Of a stretch of 64,000 nucleotides of DNA, positions 18,988 to 28,158 are shown piece after piece. Below the pieces are notes generated by a model. The model was not told where the DNA came from. It made no database searches and saw only the letters and a list, made by a program, of their open reading frames with translations. Each line of letters starts with the position of its first letter. The stretch's first letter is position 1. Source of the DNA: Janthinobacterium sp. SUN073 (GTDB lineage Bacteria > Pseudomonadota > Gammaproteobacteria > Burkholderiales > Burkholderiaceae_D); NCBI RefSeq assembly GCF_030397665.1, contig NZ_JAPUBT010000008.1, positions 186,249 to 250,248 on the forward strand. Reading direction: 5' to 3'. The translations under genes and the position numbers were made by a program.

Positions 18988-20375
18988 CCCCCAGGCGCAT
19001 GCAATCCTGCCTCACCGCCCTACTGCTGTGCTGGACTCTGGCTGCATGCGCCTCGCTGCCCAATGTCAAGAACCTCAACACCACCTTGGCCCCCGTGGCC
19101 AGGCCCAATGTGATCACGGGCAAGGGCGCCTTGCTGAACGTCAATAGCCGCGCCGCCCTGCTCAACAAGCGCTGGGCCAAGTCCGGCATGGACTTGAAAA
19201 CCCAGGCCGCGCTGGAAGAGGCGGCCACGGGCGTGCCTTTAATCAAGGGCAACAAGGTCACCCTGCTGTTTGACGGCCCGCAAACGATGGCCGCCATGTT
19301 CCAGGCCATCAGCGAGGCGAAGAACAGCATCAACCTGGAAACGTATATCTTCGACCAGGACCCGCTGGGCCTGAAATTTGCCGACATGCTCATCGAAAAG
19401 CAGCAAGCGGGCGTGACGGTCAACGTCATCTATGACAGCGTGGGCACGCTCGGCGTGCCACAGGCGTTTTTCGAGCGCATGCGCGCGGCCGGCGTGCGCC
19501 TGGTGGCCTTCAATCCCGTCAATCCCGCCAAGCTCAAGGGCGACGACTGGAAGATCAACAACCGCGACCACCGCAAGGTGCTGATCGTCGACGGCAAGAT
19601 GGCGTTTACGGGCGGCGTCAACATCAGCGATACCTATGCGAAAAGCTCGCTGTTCCGCTCGAAATCGAAAGCCACCGACAAGAAGGACGTGGGCTGGCGC
19701 GATACCCACGTGAAAGTGGAAGGTCCGGCCGTGGCCGCCTTCCAGTGGCTGTTCATCCGCACCTGGGCCCAGCAGGACCAGGCCGACTTGCCGGACGCCA
19801 ATTATTTCCCCGTGCTGTCCGAAGTGGGCGACAAGCTGGTGCGCGTGGTGGCCAGCGAACCGGACGGCGGCTTTGAAATCTACAAGGCGTATATTTTAGC
19901 CATCCAGGAAGCAAAAAAATCCATCCACATCACCTCCGCCTATTTCGTGCCCGACCAGCAGACGGTCGACGCGCTGGTGGCGGCCGCCATGCGGGGCGTG
20001 GATGTCACCGTGGTGCTGCCCGGCGTGTCCGACAGCGGCCTGGTGTTCCATGCGGGACACGCGCTGTACGACAAGCTGCTGGCCGGCGGCATCCGCATCT
20101 TCCACTTGAAACTGGCCGTGCTGCACGCCAAGACGGCCGTCATCGACGGCGCCTGGTCAACGGTAGGCTCGACCAACATCGACATGCGCAGCTTCCTGCA
20201 TAACAGTGAACTGAACGTGATCGTACTGGGCGACAGTTTCGGCCGTGAAATGGAAAACGCCTTCCAGGAAGACTTGCGCGACTCGGAAGAGATCACCAGG
20301 GCGAAATGGGAAACGCGGCCCATCTCGGACCGCATGAAGGAGTGGGCGGCGCGCTTCATGAATTACTGGCTGTAA
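18984..20375 (+). CDS. Phospholipase D-family lipoprotein (cardiolipin-synthase type)
   Basis: A 463-residue protein with a lipoprotein signal peptide (LAAC, Cys22) and two HKD motifs. The first is HRKVLIVDGKMAFTGG (His near residue 196) and the second HAKTAVIDGAWSTVGSTN (His near residue 381). Duplicated HKD motifs and the ETYIFDQDPLGLKF region match ClsC-type phosphatidyl transferases. It may make cardiolipin or remodel envelope phospholipid from the periplasmic side. It is coupled to the Gcr-type membrane protein through an ATGA overlap. Confidence 0.9.
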   Translation: MTPRRMQSCLTALLLCWTLAACASLPNVKNLNTTLAPVARPNVITGKGALLNVNSRAALLNKRWAKSGMDLKTQAALEEAATGVPLIKGNKVTLLFDGPQTMAAMFQAISEAKNSINLETYIFDQDPLGLKFADMLIEKQQAGVTVNVIYDSVGTLGVPQAFFERMRAAGVRLVAFNPVNPAKLKGDDWKINNRDHRKVLIVDGKMAFTGGVNISDTYAKSSLFRSKSKATDKKDVGWRDTHVKVEGPAVAAFQWLFIRTWAQQDQADLPDANYFPVLSEVGDKLVRVVASEPDGGFEIYKAYILAIQEAKKSIHITSAYFVPDQQTVDALVAAAMRGVDVTVVLPGVSDSGLVFHAGHALYDKLLAGGIRIFHLKLAVLHAKTAVIDGAWSTVGSTNIDMRSFLHNSELNVIVLGDSFGREMENAFQEDLRDSEEITRAKWETRPISDRMKEWAARFMNYWL

Positions 20376-20393
20376 CGGCCGCCCGCCGCGCGC

Positions 20394-20909
20394 TCAATAC
20401 CCGATATTCGCCATGGCTTTATATCGCGGAGACAAGGCGCTATTCAAGGCCAGCACCTTGTCCAGTATCTCTGCCGGAGGTGTCCCTTTCGCACGTTCCT
20501 GCTGCAGCAGCTCCACGCGCGCCTTCGATGCCGACGCGGCGACGCCAGCGAAATAGGCTTCGGACTCCGGTGTCTGCAGTTCGCCAGAAACGGAATAGCG
20601 CACTGTAGGCCAGTTCGAAATATCGATCAGGGGAAATGCACCGTTATCCGGTGCCGTATTGATAGCGAGCAGTTTTTCCGCTTCTGCCGGGTCGGCCTTG
20701 GCGCTATCGACCAGCCGCTTGCGGTAGATGGCGCCAGTGGCGTCATCGGCCACAGCGCCTTGCCTGTTGGCATTCCCGGCTGAAGTTGCCGCCGACTCCG
20801 TTACCGAAGCAAATACTGCGGCAAAGGACTTGTTTTCAGGGCGGGAAAGCGTATCTGCCACGCGCGGGGAGACGGATGATGCAGTGGTCATTTTTGAGTC
20901 GATTAGCAT
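20394..20909 (-). CDS. Uncharacterised 171-residue protein
   Basis: The start at 20909 has GGAGA and good spacing. There is no signal peptide or membrane helix. The N-terminus is Ser/Thr/Ala rich and low in complexity, followed by a helical region (YRKRLVDSAKADPAEAEKLLA) and a C-terminal helix pair around LLQQERAKGTPPAEILDKVLAL. It is less GC-rich in codon use than its neighbours and its upstream region is AT-rich, which may mark recent acquisition. I do not recognise the family. Confidence 0.65.
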   Translation of the reverse strand: MLIDSKMTTASSVSPRVADTLSRPENKSFAAVFASVTESAATSAGNANRQGAVADDATGAIYRKRLVDSAKADPAEAEKLLAINTAPDNGAFPLIDISNWPTVRYSVSGELQTPESEAYFAGVAASASKARVELLQQERAKGTPPAEILDKVLALNSALSPRYKAMANIGY

Positions 20910-21024
20910 ATATTTCTCCAAAACAATATATTATCGCGATTATAACGACTCCGCCTGCTGATCATTTGCCGATCAAACCTGTAAATACAGCGCTATTCGT
21001 CTGTCAATATCCCCTTTACTCCCA

Positions 21025-21843
21025 CTACAACGGCCGCAAGCTGGCCCACACGCCGCCCTGGCGTGCAAACGCTTCCGTGCTGACCTTTTCAAAGTCGGCA
21101 CTGTCTTCATTCCAGCTGTAGCGCTCGACTCTGATACCGCTGTCTTCGATACGGATGACATTGAACGAGTTCGACTCGCCCCTGCCCCGCGTTGACGTGG
21201 CCGTGCCCGCCTGCACCATCAGGGCAGCGTAGCCGTCGATCTTGTAGCGCGCCGAGGTGTCGCCTGCATGGCTGGCGTGCAAATGGCCGGCCAGCAACAG
21301 GTCCACGCCACATTCGGAAAACATTTGCAGCGCCAGCGGCGCGCGGTCGACCAGGTCATCCTTGTCGAAGTGCTCGGGCAAGTCAAAGGGATGGTGCGTG
21401 ACGATGATGCGCGTCAAACCGGGCGGCAAACGGCCCAGGCGTTCACGCAGGACATCGATCTGCTCGTGGCTGATGCGGCCATCCTTGAACGTCAGGGAGC
21501 GGGCCGTGTTGATGCCCAGCACGGCGATTTCCTCGTCCACGTATTCGGGATACAAATCGTCCGTCACATGGCGCCGGTATTTCACCAGCGGCGTCAGGAA
21601 GCGGGAAAAGACGTTATACAGGGGCACGTCATGGTTGCCTGGCACCACGACCTGCGGCCCCGGCAAGCTGTCGAGAAAAGCCCGCGCCTGCTGGAATTGA
21701 GCGCTGCGGGCGCGCTGCGTGAGGTCGCCGGAAACGACGACGACGTCCGGTTCAAGGCGCTCGACCAGCGCGCGCAGGGGCGCCAGCAGCGCAGGATCGA
21801 CCCTGCCAAAATGCAAATCGGATAAATGCACGAGGGTACGCAT
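21025..21843 (-). CDS. Calcineurin-type metallophosphoesterase
   Basis: A 272-residue cytosolic phosphoesterase with AGGAG before the start. All five family blocks are present: SDLHFG near residue 8, GDLTQRA, GNHDVPLYN, THHPFDLP and GHLHASH. Members cut phosphodiesters such as cyclic nucleotides or lipid head groups. It is separated by 3 bp from the upstream lipid-kinase gene and belongs to a PAP2, kinase, phosphoesterase operon, which suggests lipid-phosphate metabolism. Confidence 0.9.
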   Translation of the reverse strand: MRTLVHLSDLHFGRVDPALLAPLRALVERLEPDVVVVSGDLTQRARSAQFQQARAFLDSLPGPQVVVPGNHDVPLYNVFSRFLTPLVKYRRHVTDDLYPEYVDEEIAVLGINTARSLTFKDGRISHEQIDVLRERLGRLPPGLTRIIVTHHPFDLPEHFDKDDLVDRAPLALQMFSECGVDLLLAGHLHASHAGDTSARYKIDGYAALMVQAGTATSTRGRGESNSFNVIRIEDSGIRVERYSWNEDSADFEKVSTEAFARQGGVWASLRPL

Positions 21844-21846
21844 AGC

Positions 21847-22761
21847 CTACTCCTGGGCTGGCGCCGGTGCGGGCACGATCACCTCCAGCGCGGCGGGACG
21901 GATGCGGTAGCGCAGCGGCGTATTCATGATGGTCACTTCGCCATCGGTGGCCACGCGCAGGCGGCGGTGTTTCGTGGCGATTTCCAGGTCATTGGCCGTC
22001 AGCATATCGAAATCCTTGGCTTGCGACAGTTTGCCGAACAGCGCGTGCAAGGCCAGTTTCAGCAAGCCCAGGCGGCCCGGGCGCTGCGCCACGTACAAGC
22101 TCAGCTGGCCGCCATCGAGCCGCTCGCGCTCGCCGATATTCAAGCCTTCCATCAGGTATTCATTATTGCCGATGAAGACGAAAGGCGTGCGACGCGCATG
22201 CACGGCGTCCTTGAGTTTCAATTGCACGCTGAGAAAGGGATAGCGGCGCAAGGCCGCCACCAGCGCCCAGCTGAAGGCCAGCCACTTGCCCCGTCCCAGC
22301 CGGCGCTGTTGCTTTTCGCGGTCGCGCACGATATCGGGATATAAACCCAGGCTGGAATTGTTCAGGAAAATGCGGCCATTCACTTCGCCCACGTCGACCT
22401 GGTGCCGCACGCCGTGCGCCACATTGGCGATGGCCGCATCGAGCGCCAAAGGAATATTCAAATCCTTGGCGAAATGGTTCAAGGTGCCCAACGGCAAGAC
22501 GCCAAACGGCGTGCCGCTACCGACAACGACGGAGGCGACGGCATTGATGGTGCCGTCGCCACCACCGGCCACGACGATGGGCGCGCCATCGCGCAAGGCC
22601 TGCTCGGCGGTGGCGATCATCTCGGCGCCGCTTTGCGCCAGGGTGATGGCGGCGTCGAGGCCCACGGCCAGAAACTGTGCTTCCAGCTGCTGCGCCCAGT
22701 CGGGCGCATAGCCGCAGCCTGCGCCCCCGTTGATGATGACTGCAATCTTACTCAGGATCAT
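21847..22761 (-). CDS. Diacylglycerol kinase-like lipid kinase
   Basis: A 304-residue protein starting at the ATG at 22761. It carries the DAGK catalytic signature GGGDGTINAVA near residue 65 and VLPLGTLNHFAKDL, both hallmarks of the YegS/DagK/BmrU lipid-kinase family, and the C-terminal beta-sandwich with GEVTIMNTPLRYRI. It likely phosphorylates diacylglycerol or a related lipid. It starts 5 bp after the PAP2 phosphatase gene, so kinase and phosphatase are made together. Confidence 0.88.
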   Translation of the reverse strand: MILSKIAVIINGGAGCGYAPDWAQQLEAQFLAVGLDAAITLAQSGAEMIATAEQALRDGAPIVVAGGGDGTINAVASVVVGSGTPFGVLPLGTLNHFAKDLNIPLALDAAIANVAHGVRHQVDVGEVNGRIFLNNSSLGLYPDIVRDREKQQRRLGRGKWLAFSWALVAALRRYPFLSVQLKLKDAVHARRTPFVFIGNNEYLMEGLNIGERERLDGGQLSLYVAQRPGRLGLLKLALHALFGKLSQAKDFDMLTANDLEIATKHRRLRVATDGEVTIMNTPLRYRIRPAALEVIVPAPAPAQE

Positions 22762-22766
22762 TCCCC

Positions 22767-23525
22767 TTATGTGGTTTGCCGGATATGCCGGCGGCGGCGC
22801 AGGGTCGACACGCCGGCGATGCAGATGGCCAGCCAGCCATAGCTTTCCGCCATGGCCGCCAGCACATCGCTCAGGTAATGCGCGCCCAGGTAAATGCGGC
22901 TGAAACCCACGAGTGACGCCATCAGGAAGGCGCCCAGCGCGATGGCGATGCGCTTGCCCCAGGCACCGGGCGCCGTCTGGCAAATCAGGTAGGCGGCCAG
23001 CAAGCCGTACAGGGCCGTCGAGGTGGCCGTATGACCACTCGGAAAGCTGTACGTGCTGAGGGCCGTCTGCAATAGCGGTTCATCAAAACTGGGCCGCGCA
23101 CGGACAAAAATGTACTTTAGCAGCAGGTTCAAAAACATGACGCCCGGCATGGTAATGACCAGGGTAAACAGCCAGTAGGTGGCGCCCTTGCGGTGCAGAT
23201 ACCAGCCCAGCAGGGTCGCCAGGGTGATGGCGCCGATCACGCCGTGCAGGTGCGTGACGACCAGCAGGCAGCTGGTGATCCACGGCACGGCATGCTGGTT
23301 GAACCACTGCGCCACCTGCAGGTCGATCACCGTGATCTGGGCCATGCCCATCACGGCTTCGGCAATCTCGTGGAACACCACGATGGCCACCAGCATCAGC
23401 GCCACGCCCACCGTCATGTGCAGGCCCAGCTCGCCCTCGGGTGACAGGCGCGCCTCGACGAAACGGCGCAGTTTTGTGGCCCAGCCCGTGGTCATTCCCA
23501 TGTCATTTTTTTCTTGCAAACTCAT
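22767..23525 (-). CDS. PAP2-family membrane lipid phosphatase
   Basis: A 252-residue protein with six hydrophobic segments and the three PAP2 blocks: KYIFVRARP, PSGH (in SFPSGHTATST) and SRIYLGAHYLSD, with the catalytic His in the last. It removes phosphate from phosphatidate, undecaprenyl diphosphate or similar lipids at the periplasmic face. It is first in a three-gene operon. Its 5' side shares a 141-bp spacer with the divergent LexA-boxed small gene. Confidence 0.92.
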   Translation of the reverse strand: MSLQEKNDMGMTTGWATKLRRFVEARLSPEGELGLHMTVGVALMLVAIVVFHEIAEAVMGMAQITVIDLQVAQWFNQHAVPWITSCLLVVTHLHGVIGAITLATLLGWYLHRKGATYWLFTLVITMPGVMFLNLLLKYIFVRARPSFDEPLLQTALSTYSFPSGHTATSTALYGLLAAYLICQTAPGAWGKRIAIALGAFLMASLVGFSRIYLGAHYLSDVLAAMAESYGWLAICIAGVSTLRRRRHIRQTT

Positions 23526-23578
23526 CCCTCTTTCATGTTCCTGGTGATGATCAAAAAAACCACACCCATAAAAAAATA

Positions 23579-23594
23579 CTGTTTATTCATACAG
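23579..23594 (+). promoter_or_regulatory. LexA (SOS) box 1
   Basis: CTGTTTATTCATACAG matches the LexA consensus CTG-N10-CAG with CTGT/ACAG ends. It is one of two tandem boxes 19 bp apart, ahead of the small gene at 23667. Confidence 0.85.
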
Positions 23595-23597
23595 TAG

Positions 23598-23613
23598 CTG
23601 TGTTTTCATACAG
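23598..23613 (+). promoter_or_regulatory. LexA (SOS) box 2
   Basis: CTGTGTTTTCATACAG is a second full consensus site, ending 53 bp before the start codon at 23667. A possible -10 element (TATTCT, 23623-23628) lies just downstream, so LexA bound here would block the promoter. Confidence 0.85.
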
Positions 23614-23666
23614 TAGTTATGCTATTCTGATGACTCGTTCAACACATCTCCCTCAAAGGAATTGTC

Positions 23667-23891
23667 ATGGCAACATTGAATAGCGGTTTTGGCTCACGGT
23701 TCGGCCTGGAATACGCCCCAAGCTCTTTCCTCGTCCGCATGGGCAAGCGCGAAATCCTCGTCTGCCGCGACTTCCGCAAGCGCTACTACACCGTCAATCC
23801 CCTGATCGAGTGCGGTACGGGCATCGAGCCGGGCTATGTTGAAGTGCTGCTGATGCGCCGTTGGCTTTTAATCTTATCTAAAGCGCATTAA
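23667..23891 (+). CDS. SOS-controlled small protein, unknown function
   Basis: A 74-residue protein with an AAAGGA site. It is basic and compact, with LVRMGKREILVCRDFRKRYYTVNP as its most distinctive stretch and a hydrophobic patch (YVEVLLMRRWLLIL) near the C-terminus. No signal peptide or known domain is seen. The two LexA boxes directly upstream predict induction by DNA damage. Possible roles are division inhibition, toxin action or DNA repair assistance. None can be chosen from the sequence. Confidence 0.72.
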   Translation: MATLNSGFGSRFGLEYAPSSFLVRMGKREILVCRDFRKRYYTVNPLIECGTGIEPGYVEVLLMRRWLLILSKAH

Positions 23892-23900
23892 GTCCACCTT

Positions 23901-23977
23901 AACCGCGTAGCGGTCCAGGTGTTCCGCCCGGCCACGCCGGGAACGCCCAGTACCGGCCAGCGGCAACGCTGGCCGAC
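23901..23977. other. Stem-loops between convergent genes
   Basis: Hairpins including CGGCCAGCG-GCAA-CGCTGGCCG fill the space between the SOS gene and the convergent permease gene. No clear T-runs are present. They may act as weak bidirectional termination or RNA-stabilising structures. Confidence 0.4.
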
Positions 23978-23983
23978 CCCTCA

Positions 23984-25084
23984 TTACTGTGTGCGTTCCG
24001 GTGCGGCCGGGCTGGCAGGTGTTTGCACTGGCAGCACCTTGTCAGACACATTCGCTTCGTACCACAGCGTGACGAACAGCACCATCACGACGGGGCCGAT
24101 GAACAGACCCACGAGGCCCAGGGTTTCCACGCCGCCCAGAATGCCGAACAACACGGCCAGGAAGGGCAAGCGGGTGGCGTTGCCGATCATGCCGGGACGC
24201 ACGAAGTGATCGGCCACGAACAGCACCACGGTGCCCCACACGGCCACGCCGATGGCGGCGCCCACATTGCCCTGGAAGACCAGCAAGGCGGCGGCGCACA
24301 GGTAAGCGAGTGGTGCGCCAAACGGGATGATGGCCAGGATGCCGGTGGCGAACGCCCACAGGGCCGGCGACGGCAAGCCGGCGATGGCGTAGGCGATACC
24401 GATCAGCACGCCTTCGGCCAGACCCACCAGTACCAGGCCGTTGACTGTCGCGCGGATGGCGGTCGGGATCTTTTGCGCATAGCGGCCCCACCGTTCGGGG
24501 CGCAGGAAATGGCTGCCGACGACCGTGATCTGGCGCGTCAGCGCTTCACCATCCTTGTAAAAGAAAAACAGGCACAAAAAGGCCAGGCCGAAGTCGACCA
24601 GGCGGTGAAACACGTCCGCGCCAAGGATTTTCAGGATGTCGCGCGCGGAATGAAAGCCGCCTACGGCGCTGCCCGCAAAGAAGTGACCCAGACCATGGGG
24701 CTGGCTCAGGGTGGCTAGCCACCAGTCGCCGATGGCGCTGCCGGCCAGCGGAATATGCGCCACCCAGTCCGGCACGGGCAAGCCCTCGGTATTCGCATGG
24801 ACGACGAAATTGGCCAGCACGGGCACTTCGCGCGCCGCCTGCGCCACGCCGAACAGCACAGGGATGATGAAGATGCAGGCGAACGCCAGGGTCAGCACGG
24901 CTGCCGCGATGATGGTGCGCTGGCCCAGCGCCGCGCGCACGCGCAGGTACAAGGGCCAGGTGGCCACGCACAGGATGCCGGCCCACACGAGCGGCAAAAA
25001 GAAACGCTGCATGACGAAGGCCGTCACGGCGATCAGGGCCAGGGAAAAGCCTGCGCTGACGATGTCGCGCTGGGTATCGGTCAT
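23984..25084 (-). CDS. AI-2E family (PerM-type) permease
   Basis: A 366-residue inner-membrane protein with about eight hydrophobic helices and the GGSPxALWAxxxGxLAxIPxxG-like region (GLPSPALWAFATGILAIIPF). The C-terminal GGVETLGLVGLFIGPVV is the best-conserved block of the UPF0118/AI-2E family. Substrates vary across members (autoinducer-2, Na+/H+ exchange), so none is assigned. The RBS GGAGTGGT precedes the ATG. Confidence 0.88.
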   Translation of the reverse strand: MTDTQRDIVSAGFSLALIAVTAFVMQRFFLPLVWAGILCVATWPLYLRVRAALGQRTIIAAAVLTLAFACIFIIPVLFGVAQAAREVPVLANFVVHANTEGLPVPDWVAHIPLAGSAIGDWWLATLSQPHGLGHFFAGSAVGGFHSARDILKILGADVFHRLVDFGLAFLCLFFFYKDGEALTRQITVVGSHFLRPERWGRYAQKIPTAIRATVNGLVLVGLAEGVLIGIAYAIAGLPSPALWAFATGILAIIPFGAPLAYLCAAALLVFQGNVGAAIGVAVWGTVVLFVADHFVRPGMIGNATRLPFLAVLFGILGGVETLGLVGLFIGPVVMVLFVTLWYEANVSDKVLPVQTPASPAAPERTQ

Positions 25085-25131
25085 ACCACTCCATTCGTGC
25101 CCGGCACACTGTAAAGGTGTACGGGCTTATA

Positions 25132-25249
25132 GCGCCTAACAAAACCGTAGCGAGCGGAAGGAAGTTGTGGCTGAGAAGCGCAACTGTACGAAGGTACAGT
25201 GAGCATCGCAGGCCGCAAATTACGACGCGCAGTAGGTTTTGATAGGTGC
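25132..25249. repeat. MITE-like inverted-repeat element flanked by TA
   Basis: A 118-bp non-coding stretch starts GCGCCTAACAAAACC and ends GGTTTTGATAGGTGC. These are 15-bp imperfect terminal inverted repeats (two mismatches), with TA directly on both sides as a possible 2-bp target duplication. It lies between the DUF1501 gene's 3' end and the AI-2E permease gene's start. It codes for nothing and looks like a small non-autonomous transposable element. Confidence 0.55.
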
Positions 25250-25300
25250 TAGGCTACGCGCCAGTTGCGCAGGCGTAGCGTAACACGGAGGTTCGCTGAT

Positions 25301-26485
25301 TTACACGAGTCCCAGCTCCACCGGTTTGACGCCGGCAAACACATGATCGAGTTGCGCGGGCGTCAAGCCGAAGGTGCGGCGCAGCAAGCCGCCCAGCACA
25401 GCGCGGTATTCATTCAGCACGGGCATGTCGCGGTTCTGGAACAGGTTCGCCTGTGAAATCGCCACCTGCTCGCCCGCCACCTGCTTGCCCTTGATCCCGC
25501 CGCCCAGCACCCAGAACACGCTGCCGTGGCCGTGGTCCGTGCCGCGGTTGCCGTTTTCGCGGAAGGTGCGGCCAAATTCGCTGACCACCACCACGACGGT
25601 ATTGCGCCATGCGCTGCCCATCTCCTGCGAAAACGCGGCCAGGCCACGCCCCAGTTCATCGAAGCGCCCCGCCAGATAGCCGTTGGCGCCGCCCTGCCCC
25701 ACGTGGGTATCCCAGCCGCCCACGTCGACGAAGCCGATATTGTATTTGTCCTTCATCAAGCGGGCGATGCGCTGCGCTTCCAGTTCAAAACCCTTGGTAC
25801 TGATGGCGTTGCGGTTGGCCGCCTGCATCTCCCCCGTCAATTCCTTCGTCACATCGTCGCGCACGGCAAAGCCCGCGCTGACGGGTTGCTGCAGGGGCGT
25901 GCCCTTGTACATGGCGGCGATGAGCTGGCTTTGACGCGCATCGATACCCGACTTGCCCACCGAGCGCAGCCCCATGTTCGGCACTTGCACGCCGCCCTGG
26001 AAGATGAGGGGCAGCTGGTCGGTGAAGGAAATCGCGTGATTGTTGCTATTGAGACTTTGCGCCAGCCGGTTCAAAAAACCCGAGCGAAAATCGCGCCGGC
26101 CGCCCAGTTCCTGCCCCAGCTCGATGCTGTCCTGCGTCTCGAAATGGCTGCGCGTCAAATCCGTCGTGCCAGCAAACGGGATGAAGGCCGCCTCGCCGCC
26201 GTTGAACATGGGGTAGATGGTCTCGCGCAAGGCCGGATGCAAGGCCCAGTCGGCGGTCAAAGCCAGCGCGCCGTTGTCCGCACCGGGTTTCGCGATGGCG
26301 ATATTCGGCCGCGATGCATAGTAAAAATCGCTGCCGAGCGGCACCAGCAGGTTGTTGGCGTCATAGCCTCCGCGCAAGAAGACGAACAGCAGCCTGGCAT
26401 TCGTGGCCGGTGCGGCCAGCAAGCTGCCTGCATGCGACAACAGGGGCGCGGCGGCCAGGGCTTTCAACAGGTCACGACGGTGCAT
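25301..26485 (-). CDS. DUF1501 protein with Tat-like signal
   Basis: A 394-residue protein starting MHRRDLLKALAAAPL, a twin-arginine-type export signal. The body matches DUF1501 (sulfatase-like alkaline-phosphatase fold): FVFLRGGYDANNLLVP near residue 33, VDVGGWDTHVGQGG, VVSEFGRTFRENGNRGTDHGHG. The last block holds likely metal ligands. It follows the DUF1800 gene by 20 bp; the two families are nearly always paired. The biochemical role of the pair is not established. Confidence 0.88.
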   Translation of the reverse strand: MHRRDLLKALAAAPLLSHAGSLLAAPATNARLLFVFLRGGYDANNLLVPLGSDFYYASRPNIAIAKPGADNGALALTADWALHPALRETIYPMFNGGEAAFIPFAGTTDLTRSHFETQDSIELGQELGGRRDFRSGFLNRLAQSLNSNNHAISFTDQLPLIFQGGVQVPNMGLRSVGKSGIDARQSQLIAAMYKGTPLQQPVSAGFAVRDDVTKELTGEMQAANRNAISTKGFELEAQRIARLMKDKYNIGFVDVGGWDTHVGQGGANGYLAGRFDELGRGLAAFSQEMGSAWRNTVVVVVSEFGRTFRENGNRGTDHGHGSVFWVLGGGIKGKQVAGEQVAISQANLFQNRDMPVLNEYRAVLGGLLRRTFGLTPAQLDHVFAGVKPVELGLV

Positions 26486-26505
26486 GGCAATCCTCCGGTT
26501 TCAAC

Positions 26506-28053
26506 TTAGCGGTGCATCATTTCGGGTGACGAAAGCAAGAAGGTGTTCCACTCCTGCGGTGAAGCGGCTTGCTCCAGGGCCTGGCGCGTGGCCGGGCTCA
26601 AGGTCGGCTGCAGCGACTGGTAGTACAGGGCGCTGGCCAGCTGGGGAAACGCGACCTTTTCCTGCGGCTGCGGGCCATCCGTCTTGAACAGGCCGGCGCT
26701 GCCCGAACCGATGGTGCGGGCGATATCGAAACGCGTCGTCATCTGGCCGGGGCTGGCCCAGGAGGCATCCGTCAGCGGATAGCCATCTGGCGTCTGGCGT
26801 CCGTACAGGGGCTGGCCCATGCGCGAAAGCCAGTTCAGCATGGGCCCCGCGTTCAGGATGGGCTTGTCGTCATAGCTGAGGCGCACGGCCGACACCACAT
26901 AATGCATGGGGTCCTTGAATTTCTTGCCCAGCGACTGCCTGAATTCGGGACTGTTGAACATGGTCTGCAGCACATCGGCGATCATGCCGTCGCTGTGCTG
27001 GAAGGTGGTGGCCATGCGCGCCACCAGCGGCTCTGGCGGATTGTCGCCCACGAAATACTGGGCCAGCTTGGCACTGATAAAGTGCGCGGTGGCGGGACTG
27101 CGGCTGAGGCGGTCCAGCGCTTCGTCGAGTTCGGCCAGCCCCCTGCCCTTCACCGTTTGCCCGAGGAATTGCTTGTCGCCGTAATCGTGGCGGTTCGGGT
27201 TGAACTCGAACAAGCCCCGGCGCACGTATTGCGATTGCAGCGCCGGTTTGACTTTCGGCGTGTCGGGTCCCAGATTAACGCCCACGCCCGTCAGGATGCG
27301 CGCCAGTTCCTGCACGTCCGTCTGGCTGTAGCCGCCGTTGACGCCCAGCGTGTGCAGCTCCATCAGCTCGCGCGCATAGTTTTCATTGATGCGCTTGACG
27401 GCGTTGGCTTCATTGTCCAGATAGCGCAACATGGCCGGATGGTGGACGGTCGCACCCAGCAAGTCGCGAAATTTCCCCAGGGCATGCGGCGCGATGGCGT
27501 TCGCCTCGTAATCGCCCACCATGGCGCGCAAGTTGTGCTTGCCCTGGTGCACGCTGAAATGGTTGAGCCAGAACCAGCTCAGCTGTTGCTGCAGCTGGTT
27601 CGGCGAATACACGTCCAGCAACAGGGAACGCGTGGCCGCCTCGCGCGCCAGGCGGTTGAGTTCCTGCTGGTAATCCTTTTGCGCCTGCTGCTTCGCCATG
27701 TCGTCCATGACGGCGGCCGACTCCTTGCGCTTTTGCTCCATCGACATCACCAATTGATCCAGCGGCACCTGGCTGATCGTCATGGCGTCGATCTGCGCCT
27801 GCACGGCAGGCGGCAAGGTCGTTTTTCCTGGGTGCAACTGCGCCTGCAGGTAAGCGTTCCAGCCTTGCGCCTGCAACTGGCGCACGCTGCCCCCATTCAC
27901 GCCCCAGCTGACCCGTTCCAGCATGGCGATGCCTTGCGCGGCATTGTCGGGCGCGGCGGCGGCATGCTGCGCGGCCGGCGGTGCCGTCGCGGCACAGCCG
28001 GCCAGCAACAGCAGGCACATCAAGGTCGTCGGCAACAGTCGGTTCGGGCTCAT
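26506..28053 (-). CDS. DUF1800 lipoprotein
   Basis: A 515-residue protein with a lipoprotein signal peptide (LLLAGC) and the DUF1800 core: RVSWGVNGGSVRQLQAQGWNAYL near the N-terminus, WFWLNHFSVH, NENYARELMELHTLGVNGGY and LGQTVKGRGLAELDEALD. It is first in a two-gene operon with the DUF1501 gene. The pair is exported by two different routes (Sec/lipoprotein and Tat), which suggests a complex at the cell surface or in the periplasm. Confidence 0.88.
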   Translation of the reverse strand: MSPNRLLPTTLMCLLLLAGCAATAPPAAQHAAAAPDNAAQGIAMLERVSWGVNGGSVRQLQAQGWNAYLQAQLHPGKTTLPPAVQAQIDAMTISQVPLDQLVMSMEQKRKESAAVMDDMAKQQAQKDYQQELNRLAREAATRSLLLDVYSPNQLQQQLSWFWLNHFSVHQGKHNLRAMVGDYEANAIAPHALGKFRDLLGATVHHPAMLRYLDNEANAVKRINENYARELMELHTLGVNGGYSQTDVQELARILTGVGVNLGPDTPKVKPALQSQYVRRGLFEFNPNRHDYGDKQFLGQTVKGRGLAELDEALDRLSRSPATAHFISAKLAQYFVGDNPPEPLVARMATTFQHSDGMIADVLQTMFNSPEFRQSLGKKFKDPMHYVVSAVRLSYDDKPILNAGPMLNWLSRMGQPLYGRQTPDGYPLTDASWASPGQMTTRFDIARTIGSGSAGLFKTDGPQPQEKVAFPQLASALYYQSLQPTLSPATRQALEQAASPQEWNTFLLSSPEMMHR

Positions 28054-28158
28054 GGCTATCCTTCAAGCGGTTTCATGCAGAATGCCTGAGGGTACGCCCA
28101 GGTTGACCCGCGCATGATTGCCATTTGCAACGAGTTGTAATCAATGCTGCCATTTTCA

